Shown piece after piece: positions 35,329 to 37,564 of a stretch of 37,564 nt of DNA. This DNA comes from Bacteroidales bacterium (GTDB lineage Bacteria > Bacteroidota > Bacteroidia > Bacteroidales > UBA7960): positions 1 through 37,564 of the forward strand of contig PUOJ01000099.1 in assembly GCA_003552075.1 (NCBI GenBank). Direction: 5' to 3'. The notes beneath the pieces are model-generated. The model saw only the letters and a program-made list of their open reading frames with translations, was not told the origin of the DNA and did not search any database. Position 1 is the stretch's first letter. Each line of letters opens with the position of its first letter. Made by a program: the position numbers and the translations under genes.

Positions 35329-36249
35329 TTAGCTTTGTTTGCGTGGTCTTCTGCCACCTTTTTTAGGCGCATCCTTACCTGCAGCTTCCTTCTCCTGTTC
35401 CTTCATTTTGGCTTTTTTAGCAAGGCGGGCTTTCTTCTCCTCCAGCTCGTCGGCCGAGAGGTCTTCATCATCAGCTTCTTCCAGGGCCTGGAGACGCTGC
35501 CTTTCTTTCTCTTCTTCCCTTTCTCTTTCTTCCTCCTCTTCTGCTGCCTTGTCCTTGTCGAGCTTGCGCTCGGCAAGTCCCTCCTGGATCGCTTCTGTCA
35601 CCAGCTTCACGATGATGTGGATCGACTTGGAAGCATCGTCATTGGCCGGGATGGCAAAATCGACGTCCTGCGGATTGGCATTGGTGTCGACGATGGCAAA
35701 AGTGGGAATGTTCAGCTTTTTCGCTTCTTTCACCGCGATATGTTCTTTACAGATGTCGACGACAAAAATGGCAGCGGGGAGTCTGTTCAGGTCAGCGATG
35801 CTACCAAACTGCTTTTCCAGCTTGGCGCGCTCACGCATCACCTGCAAGCGCTCTCTCTTCGCCATGTTGTCGAAGGTGCCGTCAGTAGCCATCTTGTCAA
35901 TGGCGGCCATTTTACGTACGGCCTTGCGGATGGTCGCAAAGTTGGTGAGCATCCCACCGGGCCACCTTTCAGTCACAAAAGGCATATCGACCTCTTTGAC
36001 CAGGTCCCTGACGGTATCCTGGGCCTGTTTTTTGGTGGCCACAAAGAGGATCTTCTTTCCGGAGCGGGCGATCTGCTTCAGCGCAGCGGCAGCTTCATCA
36101 ACCTTGGCAATGGTTTTGTTGAGGTCGATGATGTGGATGCCATTGCGCTCCATGAATATATAAGGTGCCATGTTGGGGTTCCACTTCCTTTTAAGGTGGC
36201 CAAAATGTACACCAGCATCTAAGAGTTCATTATAATTTGTTCTTGCCAT
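35329..36249 (-). CDS. rpsB: 30S ribosomal protein S2 with charged C-terminal extension
   Basis: Small-subunit protein (306 aa, against about 240 in E. coli). The core shows LLDAGVHFGHLKRKWNPNM, GIHIIDLNKT, FVATKKQAQDTV, ERWPGGMLTNF, LPAAIFVVDICKEHIAVKEA and IPTFAIVDTNANP. The extra 65 or so residues (from about 238) are a Glu/Lys/Arg-rich helix (EEEEEREREEEKERQRL) ending in a basic tail (KGGRRPRKQS). Extended S2 tails are seen in other Bacteroidota. It is 24 bases downstream of rpsI in the rplM-rpsI-rpsB-tsf operon. Confidence 0.97.
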   Translation of the reverse strand: MARTNYNELLDAGVHFGHLKRKWNPNMAPYIFMERNGIHIIDLNKTIAKVDEAAAALKQIARSGKKILFVATKKQAQDTVRDLVKEVDMPFVTERWPGGMLTNFATIRKAVRKMAAIDKMATDGTFDNMAKRERLQVMRERAKLEKQFGSIADLNRLPAAIFVVDICKEHIAVKEAKKLNIPTFAIVDTNANPQDVDFAIPANDDASKSIHIIVKLVTEAIQEGLAERKLDKDKAAEEEEEREREEEKERQRLQALEEADDEDLSADELEEKKARLAKKAKMKEQEKEAAGKDAPKKGGRRPRKQS

Positions 36250-36273
36250 GATGTGTTGATAATAAATAGGTGA

Positions 36274-36660
36274 TTAGCGTTTGCTGAACTGGAACTTTTT
36301 CCTCGCCTTGGGCTGGCCGGGCTTCTTTCTTTCCACCATTCGCGGGTCCCTTCTGAGCAACCCCTTGGCTTTCAGTGGAGGCCTGTGCTCAGCATCCAAT
36401 TCGATGAGGGCCTTTGATACAGCAAGGCGAAGTGCTTCGGCCTGGCCCTTTACGCCGCCCCCATTGAGGTTGGCATACACATCAAATTTACCCTGGTTGT
36501 TCGTTATGTTAAAAGGCTGATCTACAACATATTGCAAAACTCCTGTTGGAAAATACTCCTTGTAGTCCTTTTTATTGACCACAATCTGACCGTTGCCTGG
36601 TTTAAGGTAGACACGGGCAATGGCGGTTTTCCTTCTTCCTGAAGTGTTGATTACGTCCAT
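36274..36660 (-). CDS. rpsI: 30S ribosomal protein S9
   Basis: Small-subunit head protein whose C-terminal tail reaches the P-site tRNA (128 aa). Motifs: SGRRKTAIARVYLKPG, VNLNGGGVKGQAEALRLAVSKAL (here ANLNGGG...), GLLRRDPRMVERKKPGQPKARKK and the invariant ending FSKR. Only two bases separate it from rplM upstream, so the two are translated from one message. Confidence 0.98.
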   Translation of the reverse strand: MDVINTSGRRKTAIARVYLKPGNGQIVVNKKDYKEYFPTGVLQYVVDQPFNITNNQGKFDVYANLNGGGVKGQAEALRLAVSKALIELDAEHRPPLKAKGLLRRDPRMVERKKPGQPKARKKFQFSKR

Positions 36661-36662
36661 GC

Positions 36663-37118
36663 TTATGATTTTGTGTTGAGGTTGAGTACTTTGGGTTGTT
36701 GTGCTTCATGCGGATGTTCGCTGCCCTGGTAAACATGCAGTTTGGAAAACATCCTGCGGCCAAGCTTATTCTTGGGGAGCATGCCCCTGATGGCTTTCTC
36801 CACCATGAAAGTGGGCTTTTTGGCCATGATCTGGGTGGCTGTCTTGGTGCGCTGCCCTCCGGGATAGCCGGTGTGGCGGACATACTCCTTCTGATCCCAC
36901 TTCTTTCCGGAAAGATGGATCTTTTCCGCATTGATCACCACCACATGGTCACCCCCATCGACGTGGGGAGTAAAGTCTGGTTTGTGTTTGCCACGAAGTA
37001 TCCTCGCCACCTCGGAAGCCATGCGGCCAAGTGTTTGTCCCTCAGCATCCACTATGTGCCACTGTACTTCTACAGTCGCCCGGTTGGCTGACGGGGTTTT
37101 ATAACTTAATGTATTCAT
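36663..37118 (-). CDS. rplM: 50S ribosomal protein L13
   Basis: Early-assembling large-subunit protein (151 aa). Motifs: [67 protein letters not shown] and [22 protein letters not shown]. The ATG at 37118 starts the usual [12 protein letters not shown] of Bacteroidota L13; the upstream frame crosses the promoter. It is the first gene of rplM-rpsI-rpsB-tsf. A leader hairpin and one or two promoters precede it. Confidence 0.97.
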   Translation of the reverse strand: MNTLSYKTPSANRATVEVQWHIVDAEGQTLGRMASEVARILRGKHKPDFTPHVDGGDHVVVINAEKIHLSGKKWDQKEYVRHTGYPGGQRTKTATQIMAKKPTFMVEKAIRGMLPKNKLGRRMFSKLHVYQGSEHPHEAQQPKVLNLNTKS

Positions 37119-37156
37119 TGTCTGGTCTTTTGCTGTATCTGATTGAATAATACGTA

Positions 37157-37178
37157 CCCACCCCTCAAATGGGGGTGC
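37157..37178 (-). promoter_or_regulatory. Hairpin in the rplM leader
   Basis: CCACCCC (from 37158) and GGGGGTG (37171-37177) pair around TCAAAT, directly at the predicted transcript start of rplM. It may be a ribosomal-protein autoregulatory leader; the sequence alone does not show which protein would bind. Confidence 0.35.
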
Positions 37179-37209
37179 AAAGATAAAACTTAGTCTTTTC
37201 TTCAGCAAA
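37178..37209 (-). promoter_or_regulatory. Promoter of the rplM operon (proximal)
   Basis: On the minus strand TTTG (37209-37206), a 20-base spacer, then TATCTTTG (37185-37178): a full consensus Bacteroidota promoter, 60 bases before the L13 ATG. Confidence 0.75.
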
Positions 37210-37283
37210 TTTATTCACAACAAACGGTGAATAACTGCCGCAGGTCATATATTGGATAAATCAACGGGCTCAAATTCAGGGTG

Positions 37284-37291
37284 CAAAGATA
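37284..37291 (-). promoter_or_regulatory. Second -7 box upstream of rplM (distal)
   Basis: TATCTTTG again, in a sequence block TTATCTTTGCACCC shared with the proximal promoter, 106 bases further up. The following bases (TGAATTTGAG against CCATTTGAG) are also alike, so the promoter-leader start appears duplicated. No TTG is seen at the right distance, so its activity is unsure. Confidence 0.4.
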
Positions 37292-37321
37292 ATAAATATT
37301 TTTAATCCACCCACGAAAACG

Positions 37322-37372
37322 GAGATTAAGGTAAAGATTGAGGTGTTACTTACTTCCTGCTTCCTGCTTTTT
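37322..37372. repeat. Short family B and family A arrays at a stop codon
   Basis: 37322-37344 carries GATTAAGGTAAAGATTGAGG (family B), followed directly by family A units at 37346-37372 (TTACTTACTTCCTGCTTCC). The TTA at 37346-37348 is the TAA stop of the membrane ORF on the minus strand. Confidence 0.6.
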
Positions 37373-37558
37373 ATTAAACAAGCGCAAGCCAGGGAAGACC
37401 GCAGGAGCTGTAAAGAGTGCAGAAAGTGCAATCATGGGGATGGTGGCAGTGTGTAGTTCCTGCGGGTTCAGGGGCCAGGTGATAAGCAGGAGCAGGCTGA
37501 GGATGAAGACGAGCTTCATATAGAGGCGTGTGGTGCGCGACAGGTGTGCCTTATGCAT
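37346..37558 (-). CDS. Small membrane protein, possibly the 3' part of a gene cut by the window edge
   Basis: 70 aa from the ATG at 37558, with the frame still open to the window edge, so the true start may lie outside. Two hydrophobic segments are visible: LVFILSLLLLITWPL (about 16-30) and ATIPMIALSALFTAPAVFPGL (about 38-58). They are followed by a basic tail (RLFNKKQEAGSK) whose last residues and stop codon come from a family A array. An internal ATG at 37519 (MKLVFILSLL) is an alternative start. No family is recognised. Confidence 0.5.
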   Translation of the reverse strand: MHKAHLSRTTRLYMKLVFILSLLLLITWPLNPQELHTATIPMIALSALFTAPAVFPGLRLFNKKQEAGSK

Positions 37559-37564
37559 CCGGAA

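Overview
The window reads as a chromosomal segment of a Bacteroidota (Bacteroidetes) bacterium, most likely of the Bacteroidales/Marinilabiliales kind. The phylum call rests on a complete sprA (the giant type IX secretion/gliding protein) directly behind ruvA and a malic enzyme, a secreted GH13 enzyme with a type IX sorting tail, a DAHP synthase-chorismate mutase fusion, a viroplasmin-type RNase H, a short AtpC next to AtpD, and many promoters of the Bacteroidota form TTG-N18-20-TAnnTTTG. The order-level call is inference. No rRNA, tRNA, CRISPR array, prophage or transposase gene was seen.

Layout. 1-4102 (minus strand): 5' end of an ElbB-like gene, a MacB/FtsX-type permease, its HlyD/RND-type periplasmic adaptor and exonuclease III. 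4464-7742 (minus): a 1092-residue AsmA-like protein. 8260-15049 (plus): secreted alpha-amylase-family enzyme, OmpA-like lipoprotein, malic enzyme and RuvA, followed by sprA to 22260. 22411-25788 (minus): SDR epimerase, ThiL, DAHP synthase/chorismate mutase. 26036-27629 (plus): APS/PAPS reductase and RNase HI. 27646-31206 (minus): RecJ and the F1-ATPase subunits epsilon and beta. 31704-32693 (plus): a RibF-like frame split by one in-frame TAA, with a degenerate first half. 32680-37118: translation cluster rplM-rpsI-rpsB-tsf and frr on the minus strand, with pyrH inserted on the plus strand. The far right edge holds a small membrane ORF.

The genes are mostly ordinary housekeeping genes. The unusual part lies between them. 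Spacers are filled with at least six families of short-period degenerate tandem arrays, each with its own unit: A, GAAGTAA (7 nt); B, GGTTRA (6 nt); C, GTCGAAAA (8 nt); D, AATGKGRT (8 nt); E, TTGGCTT (7 nt); F, about 10 nt around TTTGTG. They often begin at a stop codon or end just before a start codon, they switch family within one spacer, and family C belongs to a larger composite element whose G-rich tail is conserved between distant spacers. Other notable items are a palindromic MITE-like element at 179-355, the split RibF, and a near-identical 366-bp tandem duplication inside the AsmA-like gene.
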